A stretch of 64,000 nt of DNA from Nipponacmea schrenckii. Lineage: Eukaryota > Mollusca > Gastropoda > Lottiidae. Below the pieces are notes generated by a model. That model saw only the letters and a list, made by a program, of their open reading frames with translations, was not told where the DNA came from and made no database searches. Made by a program: the position numbers and the translations under genes. Positions 38,301-52,979 of this stretch are shown one piece after another (within the stretch, counting starts at the first letter, position 1; each line of letters opens with the position of its first letter). The stretch spans positions 23,484,317-23,548,316 of the forward strand of contig CM060202.1 of assembly GCA_030562195.1 (NCBI GenBank). The letters are read 5' to 3'.

Positions 38301-39555
38301 TAGCTAGCTGTAAATGGGTACGGATAATCCGGGAAAGATCAATATTCAGAGGATGGGGCCAGCTTGTAGAAAGGATCCTTAACTGTAAACCCAAGGTGTT
38401 ATTTTTCTTTCTTTCTTAAATTGGTATGTTTATTTTTTAGGTTATGGGCGGGTAACTCCATTATCAGACGGAGGGAAGGGGTTCTGTATTATCTACGCTT
38501 TGATTGGAATACCACTGACCCTGATACTGTTCACTGCCCTGGTGGAACGCATGATGGTACCAGCAAAATACCTCCTACTCTTCTTATACAGAAAACTTGG
38601 ACACATCTACAAAATATTCCACATTCAGTTACTCCATCTGGGGATTATCTTGGGAACTTTCATCTTATTGTTTATCCTGATCCCGGCCGCCATCTTTGCT
38701 GTGTTGGAACCAAAGTGGAATTATTTAGACTCCTTTTACTATTGTTTTATATCGCTGACGACTATTGGTCTTGGAGATTATATACCTGGTGATTCAGCAC
38801 ATCAGCATTACCGAGCTATTTATAAATTATCAACTACAGGTATAGGCCCTTTCTTTTAGACTTGTTGCTTTTAAGTCCCAGTTTCAGAATGTTTAAAAGA
38901 AAAAGATGGAAAATATGAGCCTCACAGAAAAGTTATTTCTGTAACCGAAATCTTGAAAGCCTTGAAGGCCATTTTGTCTTATTGTTACGAATTATCTAGT
39001 CTAGATTGACTTCCAGTAGCTATTTCATATTCTGCACCATTATCATTGCCATTATAGATTTGCTTTATTATTCCATTCAGTTTGTATTACCGTACGAATT
39101 CTCTAGTCTAGAATGACTTCAAGTAGCTATTTCATATTCTGCACCATTATCATTTCCATTATAGAATTGCTTTATTATTCCATTCAGTTCGTATTACCGT
39201 GTCTGTTTCTTATGGTATTGCCTGTGTCATACAGACCACGTTCAGCTGATGATTTAACTTTATCTGTTTCTATATAAGTGATTTTTCAATGGCTCTACTT
39301 TCAATTTCAGCGTATCTATTGATGGGTCTAGTAACGTTAATGACAGTCTTAGCTGTAGTCTACGAGATTCCAGAACTTAACCTTGGATTCCACTTTTATA
39401 TGAAGAGTGACGGCGAAGTTGAAGAGACAACCACTCTTAAATCTAGCTCAGATCCGAAAGGACCCAAATATACCAAACAAAGAGATGAAGATATGGAAAC
39501 AGAAAGTTATCAGAGTCAGTCAGTACCGGCTGGTAGTCCGGTAGAAGATAAATAA
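23185..39555 (+). CDS. KCNK: Two-pore-domain potassium channel (TWIK-like)
   Basis: Shared exons are 37731-37874, 38441-38839 and 39311-39555 (stop TAA), all joined in phase 1. Either of two first coding exons, 23185-23362 or 36806-37007, splices in phase to the first shared exon, giving 321 or 329 residues. The order is M1, extracellular cap with a Cys (MCVTDEE or ECVTDEE, position of the cap disulphide of K2P dimers), pore 1 with TTIGYG formed across a splice, M2 (FCIIYALIGIPL), M3, pore 2 with TTIGLGD, then M4 (YLLMGLVTLMTVLAVVYE) and a charged tail of about 60 residues. The FYYCFISLTTIGLGDYIPG stretch is closest to KCNK1/TWIK by eye. The protein acts as a dimer passing background K+ current at the membrane. 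A candidate poly(A) signal AATAAA lies at 39681. Intron 1 is full of tandem arrays. Confidence 0.92.
23825..24295. repeat. 22-bp then 16-bp tandem arrays
   Basis: The left half consists of TCAATCTATCCCTGTCCCATTG units (22 bp). From about 24030 it changes into CCCATTATCAGTCTGT units (16 bp) with Y/R variants. The two units share the TCCCATT.TCA core, so the second probably arose from the first. It lies in intron 1 of the channel gene; open frames through it are by-products. Confidence 0.85.
25768..27975 (+). repeat. 69-bp satellite array, about 32 copies
   Basis: The unit contains ACTGATGATGACAATGTAAA, TTGTNGAAACATTGTGTACA, ATAAAACYCAGKAGTAGTAT and ACTATATAA. Because 69 is divisible by three, frames stay open across many units and give spurious proteins up to 345 codons on the minus strand. 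Each unit can form two small hairpins, ACAAT-GTAA-ATTGT and ATTG-TGTA-CAAT, separated by GAAAC and preceded by CTGATGA. The same satellite occurs in opposite orientation at 61318-62417. Confidence 0.92.
28235..28620. repeat. Tandem repeat of about 130-160 bp, three readable copies
   Basis: Copies share CGGCTAAACCAACAGATACA, ACTATCAACATAAATAATAT and GGGTTATGAGAACTCGGAAA. A fourth copy continues into the damaged sequence after 28620, recognisable by AACTCGGAAAGTAAAGGGG. Confidence 0.75.
28621..29520. other. Homopolymer-rich stretch, probable consensus or assembly failure
   Basis: Almost the entire interval is runs of A, T, G or C three to twenty bases long, unlike anything else in the window. 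At its left edge a tandem unit degrades by homopolymer stretching and loss of isolated bases. At about 29520 normal sequence resumes abruptly. This looks like a low-quality consensus over a collapsed repeat and not biological sequence. No coding feature here should be trusted. Confidence 0.75.
30043..31172. mobile_element. Complete non-autonomous hAT element
   Basis: Perfect 15-bp terminal inverted repeats CAGGGGCGTAGCGTG stand at 30051-30065 and 31150-31164. The 8-bp direct repeat CGAATAGC flanks them exactly at 30043-30050 and 31165-31172. An 8-bp target duplication and CAGGGGCG-type ends are the hallmarks of the hAT superfamily. The 1114-bp body has no transposase. It is filled with diverged units of about 110-140 bp containing TTTTACCGAC, AACACAAGGTTTT and ACTCTTTCGGTTA, with G and C runs near the right end. 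It is inserted in intron 1 of the channel gene. Confidence 0.88.
31173..33300. other. Intron sequence without recognisable content
   Basis: AT-rich intron 1 sequence of the channel gene. I see no exon, array or element with clear ends. TACTTCCGTAAATTTCCGTA at 31303-31322 recurs at 47300-47319, showing a shared but undefined dispersed repeat. Confidence 0.4.
33316..35035. repeat. 54-bp tandem array, about 32 copies
   Basis: The unit reads CTTCTATAGGAGAGTATCTC, TTATAACACCTAATACTTGT and GACCTAGGCCAGTG. Variants alternate between ATATCACC and ATAACACC/ATAACATC, and some copies carry GAATTTATAGG at the junction, hinting at higher-order groups. It lies in intron 1 of the channel gene when exon A is used. 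Confidence 0.9.
35450..36305. repeat. 28-bp tandem array, about 30 copies
   Basis: The unit is GATARTTTTCAGTTTGTCAG followed by AGAGTCAG, with GTCGGG and CACAGAG variants. A longer block with TTTAAATTTTTCAG recurs at about 35650 and 35900, suggesting segmental duplication within the array. It ends about 500 bp before exon B. Confidence 0.9.
36745..36759 (+). promoter_or_regulatory. ETS-CRE composite motif upstream of exon B
   Basis: CCGGAAGTGACGTAA joins an ETS site (CCGGAAGT) with a CRE (TGACGTAA), 46 bases before the ATG of exon B. Such composites are known in animal core promoters. Its use here is inferred from sequence and position only. Confidence 0.5.
36806..37007 (+). CDS. K2P channel alternative first coding exon B
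   Basis: Encodes MESGTADCICGRTSKT, helix M1 (FLVLFMIGYLCFGALIFGIL) and cap start, ending TENMCVT with a donor in phase 1 (ACAG/GTAAAA). It is clearly a paralogue of exon A (E.P.E..L I.EL pattern and CVT end). No acceptor precedes the ATG closely, so this exon probably carries its own transcription start. Confidence 0.88.
38150..38420 (+). mobile_element. tRNA-derived SINE, longest copy
   Basis: It contains a B-box-like GGGTTCCAATCTCGATC at about 38226, upstream GGTTCTGGCGTCATTGACTT, a 3' region with GGATAATCCGGGAAAGATCA and GTAGAAAGGATCC, and a TTTCTTTCTTTCTTA tail. It lies in the intron between shared exons 1 and 2 of the channel and ends about 20 bases before the acceptor, so its tail supplies part of the polypyrimidine tract. 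Confidence 0.7.
38984..39200. repeat. Tandem duplication of about 107 bp
   Basis: Two copies share TACGAATT.TCTAGTCTAGA, AGTAGCTATTTCATATTCTG and CACCATTATCATT in the last channel intron. They differ at a handful of positions, so the event is fairly recent. Confidence 0.8.
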
Positions 39556-39639
39556 CGAAGGCACTCCTTAGGGAATATGAAAGACTAAAAGAATTGCTTG
39601 CCGATAAAGAACAAAAGTTTGTGGTGTTTGTGTTTGTGA

Positions 39640-40035
39640 TTCGACTTAGAGAACTATTGGATTAATATAACTATTGGGCTAATAAAACTATTGGACTATA
39701 TTATAGAACTATGGACTTACAGAACTATTGAACTCATTGGACTTAAGAAACTATTGAAATTAGGAAACTATTGGTTTATAGAACTATTGAATTTATAGAA
39801 CTATGGGACTTGTAGGACTATAAGATTATAGAACTATACATCACATGACTTATAGAACTATTGGACTTATAGAACCATTGGACTAATAGAACTATGGGAC
39901 TTATAGAACTATAAAATGCTATGACTTATAGACTATTGAACTCATTGGACTTATAGAACTATGGGACTTATAGAACTATAAATGATATGACTTATAGACT
40001 ATTGGAATTATAGAACTATTGGACTTTTCAAAAAA
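39640..40035. repeat. Degenerate short tandem repeat in the channel 3' region
   Basis: Irregular units of about 17-24 bp built on ATAGAACTATTGGACTTAT start about 90 bases after the channel stop codon. Depending on which poly(A) site is used, they may be part of the 3' untranslated region. Confidence 0.75.
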
Positions 40036-41475
40036 ATAAGTTGTCGGAATCTTAGTTTCTATAGTTACTAAAAGGGAATTAAAGTGACACGAGCGTCTAC
40101 CATTGAATTTTATCCTTTTTCATTACATAAGCTGATGTTTTTCAAAATTTGAATGTCATTTTAAGTGGTTTTTTTCAGTGGCATTTAAAAACCTTGGATG
40201 TATTTTTTGATGGAAACCCCAATCTGTTGTTAGATGATTTTTTGGAATTGTGAACGAAATACTGTCAAGTGTTCATTCTATTTCATTATTGGTGATTGTT
40301 GTTAAACCATCGGGGAAATTCGGATTATCATATCGATTTTTTTGTGTATACTTGAAATTTTATATCATTTTAATTCAGATAATAAGGTATTAAGGGTTAC
40401 GTCACTCATTCTTTAAAGCATTTTCCCCCGATGGCGTGAATGATGTAATATTATATACAAACAGCGAGCAGTATCGGGATACTTTATTACTATATTCAAC
40501 AATTCTATTTGGTAGTATTACAGCAACTCTGTCAATATTCAATAATTTTATAAGTTATTTTTGTGATTATCGCCTACTTAAAAAGTTGACTTCCGATTGT
40601 ATTAAGTATTATATCTGAAGCAAGCCTTCAGACCCCTGATATACTGTCGAACTTTGGCCTTGTCTCTTGACTGAAATAACTTAATCTTTCTTGTATAGTT
40701 TAGATTGGAATCTGCGCCAGTGAAGACAGTTAGGGAGAGCCTCGACAGAAAGACTATATATTCATGGCTTATTATCGAGAGCTCTGAATGGCTATATACT
40801 CGTTATACACCTAATCAAATCGAGATGTAAGTAAGGTGGCTATCGCAGTCAGGATATAAGACGAAGTTCTTAATACACTGTGAAGCTGATCTATCAAAAA
40901 AAAACCTAGCTAAGCATAAATGGAAAGGAACGGTGTTGGGTTTGAAAGTGCTCAACAAATAACTCTGTAACTTGCTTAATGTTTTGTGTTTTTCAAATGC
41001 TCAATGATCATAATTTGTTGTGTGCTAGTTAGTTGTATTCCAGCCAATTAGAGTAATGGAAACTATAACTGGTTGATGTTTCGTCCATTCTGATTAGATC
41101 ACTTATAACCATATATATAGCCTTATTCTCAGAAACTTAATTTCAGTTGATTTTAGTGTTCCAGTCATTAGATTGATCAATCACAAAAACTGATTTTAAA
41201 TTTAGTTTTTTTGTCCAATCAGATTACTGTATTTCTTAAACTCTGGATTTTATTAATGTTAAGTTTTCGAGAATAAGGCCCCAGGATATCTTAACAACTT
41301 CAATATTCTTAACCACCGTTATGTATAGGCCTACTTGCATACACATTATACTATAATTGCTGAAGTGTATTGCGGGTCACGGAAAGATTTTGTATGTAAC
41401 CAAACATTAACCGCTGATAAACTAGTTTCGACGGATCTCAGTTTGCTCTAGTCAGTTTAGAACTACACTAAGTCT
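40036..41475. other. Non-coding, channel 3' flank
   Basis: AT-rich sequence without recognised exons. A 60-codon frame at 40436-40618 shows nothing recognisable. Several AATAAA-like words occur, but none stands out as the transcript end. Confidence 0.4.
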
Positions 41476-44400
41476 TGACAATTGTCAGTTAGCTACTAGG
41501 ACTACCCTTGACAATTGTCAGTTAGCTACTAGGACTACCCTTGACAATTGTCAGTTAGCTACTAGGACTACCCTTGACAAATGTCAGTTAGCTACTAGGA
41601 CTACACTTGACAATTGTCAGTTAGCTACTAGGACTACCCTTGACAATTGTCAGTTAGCTACTAGGACTACACTTGACAATTGTCAGTTAGCTACTAGGAC
41701 TACACATGACAATTGTCAGTTAGCTACTAGGACTACACTTGACAATTGTCAGTAAGCTACTAGGACTACCCTTGACAATTCAGTTGCTATAGGACTACAC
41801 ATTGACAATTGTCAGTTAGCTACTAGGACTACACTTGACAATTGTCAGTTAGCTACTAGGACTACACTTGACAATTGTCAGTTAGCTACTAGGACTACAC
41901 TTGACAATTGTAGGACTACCCTTGACAATTGTCAGTTAGCTACTAGGACTACACATGACAATTGTCAGTTAGCTACTAGGACTACACATGACAATTGTCA
42001 GTTAGCTACTAGGACTACACTTGACAATTGTCAGTTAGCTACTAGGACTACACTGACAATTGTCAGTTAGCTACTAGGACTACACTTGACAATTGTCAGT
42101 TAGCTACTAACTACCTTGACAATTGTCAGTTAGCTACTAGGACTACACATGACAATTGTCAGTTAGCTACTAGGACTACACTTGACAATTGTAGGACTAC
42201 CCTTGACAATTGTCAGTTAGCTACTAGGACTACCTTGACAATTGTCAGTTAGCTACTAGGACTACCTTGACAATTGTCAGTTAGCTACTAGGACTACCCT
42301 TGACAATTGTCAGTTAGCTACTAGGACTACCCTTGACAATTGTCAGTTAGCTACTAGGACTACCCTTGACAATTGTCAGTTAGCTACTAGGACTACCCTT
42401 GACAATTGTCAGTTAGCTACTAGGACTACACTTGACAATTGTCAGTTAGCTACTAGGACTACCCTTGACAATTGTCAGTTAGCTACTAGGACTACCCTTG
42501 ACAATTGTCAGTTAGCTACTAGGACTACACTTGACAATTGTCAGTTAGCTACTAGGACTACCCTTGACAATTGTCAGTTAGCTACTAGGACTACACATGA
42601 CAATTGTCAGTTAGCTACTAGGACTACACTTGACAATTGTCAGTTAGCTACTAGGACTACACTATGACAATTGTCAGTTAGCTACTAGGACTACCTTGAC
42701 AATTGTAGGACTATACCTTGACAATTGTCATTCTACTAGATCACTTACAATTTATTAGCTACTAGGACTAACTTCAATTGTCAGTTAGTACTAGGACTAC
42801 AACTTGACAATTGTCAGTTAGCTACTAGGACTACAATGACAATTGTCAGTTAGCTACAGGACTACACTTGAAATTGTCAGTTAGTATAGGACTACTCATA
42901 CAATTGTAGTTAGCTAAGGACTCACGACAATTGTAGTAGTACTAGACTAACTTGACAATTTTTCAGGATCTCACTTGCTTGTCAGTTAGCACTAGACTAA
43001 CTTGACAATTGTAGTACTACCCTTGACAATTGTCAGTTAGCTACTAGGACTACCCTTGACAAATGTCAGTTAGCTACTAGGACTACCCTTGACAAATGTC
43101 AGTTAGCTACTAGGACTACCTTGACAAATGTAGGACTACCCTTGACAATTGTCAGTTAGCTACTAGGACTACCCTTGACAATTGTCAGTTAGCTACTAGG
43201 ACTACACTTGACAATTGTAGGACTACCCTTGACAATTGTCAGTTAGCTACTAGGACTACCCTTGACAATTGTAGGACTACCCTTGACAATTGTCAGTTAG
43301 CTACTAGGACTACCCTTGACAATTGTAGGACTACCCTTGACAATTGTCAGTTAGCTACTAGGACTACCCTTGACAATTGTCAGTTAGCTACTAGGACTAC
43401 ACTTGACAATTGTCAGTTAGCTACTGGACTACACATGACAATTGTCAGTTAGCTACTAGGACTACACTTGACAATTGTCAGTTAGCTACTAGGACTACCC
43501 TTGACAAATGTCAGTTAGCTACTAGGACTACCCTTGACAAATGTCAGTTAGCTACTAGGACTACCCTTGACAAATGTCAGTTAGCTACTAGGACTACACT
43601 GACAATTGTCAGTTAGCTACTAGGACTACCCTTGACAATTGTCAGTTAGCTACTAGGACTACACTTGACAATTGTCAGTTAGCTACTAGGACTACACTTG
43701 ACAATTGTCAGTTAGCTACTAGGATTACACTTGACAATTGTCAGTTAGCTACTAGGACTACACTGACAATTGTCAGTTAGCTACTAGGACTACCCTTGAC
43801 AAATGTCAGTTAGCTACTAGGACTACACATGACAATTGTCAGTTAGCTACTAGGACTACCCTTGACAATTGTCAGTTAGCTACTAGGACTACACTTGACA
43901 ATTGTCAGTTAGCTACTAGGACTACACTTGACAATTGTCAGTTAGCTACTAGGATTACACTTGACAATTGTCAGTTAGCTACTAGGACTACACATGACAA
44001 TTGTCAGTTAGCTACTAGGACTACACTTGACAATTGTCAGTTAGCTACTAGGACTACCCTTGACAATTGTCAGTTAGCTACTAGGACTACACTTGACAAT
44101 TTCAGTAAGCTACTAGGACTACACTTGACAATTGTCAGTTAGCTACTAGGACTACACTTGACAATTGTAGGACTACCCTTGACAATTGTCAGTTAGCTAC
44201 TAGGACTACACTTGACAATTGTCAGTTAGCTACTAGGACTACACTTGACAATTGTCAGTTAGCTACTAGGACTACACTTGACAATTATCAGTTAGCTACT
44301 AGGACTACCCTTGACAATTGTCAGTTAGCTACTAGGACTACCCTTGACAATTGTCAGTTAGCTACTAGGACTACACTTGACAATTTCAGTTAGCTACTAG

Positions 44401-46315
44401 GACTACACTTGACAATTGTCAGTTAGCTACTAGGACTACCCTTGACAAATGTCAGTTAGCTACTAGGACTACACTTGACAATTTCAGTTAGCTACTAGGA
44501 TTACACTTGACAATTGTCAGTTAGCTACTAGGACTACACATGACAATTGTCAGTTAGCTACTAGGACTACCCTTGACAAATGTCAGTTAGCTACTAGGAC
44601 TACACATGACAATTGTCAGTTAGCTACTAGGACTACCCTTGACAATTGTCAGTTAGCTACTAGGACTACACTTGACAATTGTCAGTTAGCTACTAGGACT
44701 ACACTTGACAATTGTCAGTTAGCTACTAGGACTACACTTGACAATTGTCAGTTAGCTACTAGGACTACCCTTGACAAATGTCAGTTAGCTACTAGGACTA
44801 CCCTTGACAAATGTCAGTTAGCTACTAGGACTACCCTTGACAAATGTCAGTTAGCTACTAGGACTACACATGACAATTGTCAGTTAGCTACTAGGACTAC
44901 CCTTGACAATTGTCAGTTAGCTACTAGGACTACACTTGACAATTGTCAGTTAGCTACTAGGACTACACTTGACAATTGTCAGTTAGCTACTAGGATTACA
45001 CTTGACAATTGTCAGTTAGCTACTAGGACTACACATGACAATTGTCAGTTAGCTACTAGGACTACCCTTGACAAATGTCAGTTAGCTACTAGGACTACAC
45101 ATGACAATTGTCAGTTAGCTACTAGGACTACCCTTGACAATTGTCAGTTAGCTACTAGGACTACACTTGACAATTGTCAGTTAGCTACTAGGACTACACT
45201 TGACAATTGTCAGTTAGCTACTAGGATTACACTTGACAATTGTCAGTTAGCTACTAGGACTACACATGACAATTGTCAGTTAGCTACTAGGACTACACTT
45301 GACAATTGTCAGTAAGCTACTAGGACTACCCTTGACAATTGTCAGTTAGCTACTAGGACTACACTTGACAATTGTCAGTAAGCTACTAGGACTACACTTG
45401 ACAATTGTCAGTAAGCTACTAGGACTACCCTTGACAATTGTCAGTTAGCTACTAGGACTACACTTGACAATTGTCAGTTAGCTACTAGGACTACACTTGA
45501 CAATTGCCAGTTAGCTACTAGGACTACCCTTGACAATTGTCAGTTAGCTACTAGGACTACACATGACAATTGTCAGTTAGCTACTAGGACTACACATGAC
45601 AATTGTCAGTTAGCTACTAGGACTACACTTGACAATTGTCAGTTTGCTACTAGGACTACACTTGACAATTGCCAGTTAGCTACTAGGACTACACTTGACA
45701 AATGTCAGTTAGCTACTAGGACTACACTTGACAATTGTCAGTTAGCTACTAGGACTACACATGACAATTGTCAGTTAGCTACTAGGACTACCCTTGACAA
45801 TTGTCAGTTAGCTACTAGGACTACCCTTGACAATTGTCAGTTAGCTACTAGGACTACACATGACAATTGTCAGTTAGCTACTAGGACTACACATGACAAT
45901 TGTCAGTTAGCTACTAGGACTACACATGACAATTGTCAGTTAGCTACTAGGACTACACATGACAATTGTCAGTTAGCTACTAGGACTACACTTGACAATT
46001 GTCAGTTAGCTACTAGGACTACACTTGACAATTGTCAGTTAGCTACTAGGACTACCCTTGACAATTGTCAGTTAGCTACTAGGACTACCCTTGACAATTG
46101 TCAGTTAGCTACTAGGACTGCCCTTGACAAATGTCAGTTAGCTACTAGGACTACCCTTGACAAATGTCAGTTAGCTACTAGGACTGCCCTTGACAAATGT
46201 CAGTTAGCTACTAGGACTACCCTTGACAATTGTCAGTTAGCTACTAGGACTGCCCTTGACAAATGTCAGTTAGCTACTAGGACTACCCTTGACAAATGTC
46301 AGTTTGCTAGAGTCA
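41476..46315. repeat. 33-bp satellite array, about 145 copies
   Basis: The unit is TTGACAATTGTCAGTTAGCT followed by ACTAGGACTAC and a two-base variable link (CC, AC or ACA). It includes the 12-bp palindrome TGACAATTGTCA, often with an AATTGT to AAATGT change in runs of neighbouring copies. Short copies lacking the GTCAGTTAGCTACT part recur. Copies from about 42660 to 43010 are badly eroded by scattered base losses, which may be assembly error. The array fills the gap between the channel gene and MNAT1. Confidence 0.95.
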
Positions 46316-48027
46316 GTCTAGGACTCCCTTGGCATATAACGACAGCCTGTCAGTACCGACGATGTGGATGGAACCTTATTATCTGGTCCCAATATATCAA
46401 CCGGTTAGTCAGTTTAGACTTCCTTTATAAAGCCAGCTTGAGTCGTTGACGATAGTGTGAATGGAACTGTATTATTGTTATTGATTGTTGTAACGTGTAA
46501 CAATGAATTATTTATGAACTAAAGGTTGTGTTTTCTCAGTTTATTGTGTGAATATATAATTAGGTAGTTAACCTTATGCATCTGTTATTTCTAAAAGTAG
46601 CTCGATATTATCTCATGCTTTAAGTGGGAAAAAATAAAACAGTGAACTTAAATAGGTCTTGGTTTATCTTGATTCAAATGAAATGAAATGAGTGGAGTTT
46701 TACGTCCTACTCTTCTTATCTTCATTCTAAACCAGACCCTTAATTTGCACGACCATAAATTTGTTTCTATTATGTGTTGAGATTATTTTACAAAGCAATT
46801 AGGTTTGCCACAATCTAAAATCAAGTTTTGTTTGAAACTATTATATCTGTTGTTATCATTGTGCAATGTTTATGAATTTACAAAATATATAAATGTTATA
46901 TTATTATATTCAGACTTGTTTATTTCAGACTAAATCTGAAATCCGTTGTTTTTGTTTTTTGTTTTTTTTGGAGACTTTAAAAGCCCTAGGTCTCAACCTT
47001 GAGGCTTCAAGTCTTCGGGCATCGCCTTGAACACAACTCACTGCACCTTCCCCCAGACATTTTCTGGCTGCGCCCCTGATAAAGGTGTTAAATAACACGT
47101 AAAGATGATGACGGCATTCGTGTATAGAGTAGTGTTATATCCATGCATTCGGTTACCACTCGGCTCCAGCTCCTCGGGCATCGCCTTAAACACCACTCAC
47201 TATCCCCACCTCTAAGACTTTACCTTACTACACCCCGATCAAAAGATGATGACATTTGGGTATTGAGTAATGTCCATGCATTCGGTTACCGCTCGGCTAC
47301 TTCCGTAAATTTCCGTAACTCCAGCTCTTCGATCACGGTGCGGTGATGGCGATATCCAGGTTATTGAAATAGTGCGCATTACATACGCAATTATACAGTA
47401 TAGAAACACTACATATTTGCATTTAAAAGATTATTTAAAATTAAAAAATAACAAAACAGTGGGTGTAAATAATTTATTTCTTACGTCACAGTCCTTATTT
47501 TCTATTATCAGAAATGATTGGAGTTTTACGTTCTACTCTTCTTCACGTTATGGACTAATGAAAACGGTCTATTATCAGTGAGAAACAACAATTTTATTCT
47601 CTATATCACACGGTTTGTTAAAGCCCTGTTCAAATACCAGTCACTCTGTTGTTGATTCACAAGGTTATAGCAACTTTACATTATTGAAGAATTGAAATCA
47701 CAAAACCTTTTTTAGATGTCAATAATTTATTTTTAATGTCACTGATCAATTTCTATAATGATAGAAAAAAATGATAACATTATACTTTCAAACACAGTGG
47801 ACAGTCTAGGCTCTGTCCAAATATTAGCCACCTTTTTGTTCATTCACAACACAAAGCTACATGTATAGGATGTGTATGGTTAGGTGGTCATTTGTCTAAA
47901 GACTCCATTCTTTCAAAGTTCAAAGTTCAAAGTTCAGATATCACTCTCTTGGTGTAAAATCAAGTTATTACTTTACAGAAGAAAGTTGTCATCAATCAGA
48001 CGTTTAAGTTTCTCTATTTCCAGACTC
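46316..48027. other. Non-coding, between satellite and MNAT1
   Basis: Contains two dispersed-repeat pieces listed with the 14905 family. It also contains a diverged duplication at about 46995-47165 and 47150-47320 sharing CTTCGGGCATCGCCTT/CCTCGGGCATCGCCTT and AACAC.ACTCACT. A minus-strand AATAAA at 47726-47731 could serve MNAT1. No exon is recognised. Confidence 0.4.
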
Positions 48028-52954
<4,927 letters not shown>

Positions 52955-52960
52955 TTTATT
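52955..52960 (-). terminator. THADA poly(A) signal
   Basis: AATAAA on the minus strand lies 19 bases after the THADA stop codon, implying a very short 3' untranslated region. Confidence 0.6.
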
Positions 52961-52979
52961 AAAAGCAAAATAAAAAATA

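Noticed and set aside
43410..43616. Repetitive open frame in the 33-bp array
   Set aside because: It follows only from a period divisible by three and is broken at once by units of other length.
41476..46315. A CRISPR-like repeat/spacer reading of the 33-bp array
   Set aside because: Units are directly contiguous without unique spacers, and the context is animal nuclear DNA.
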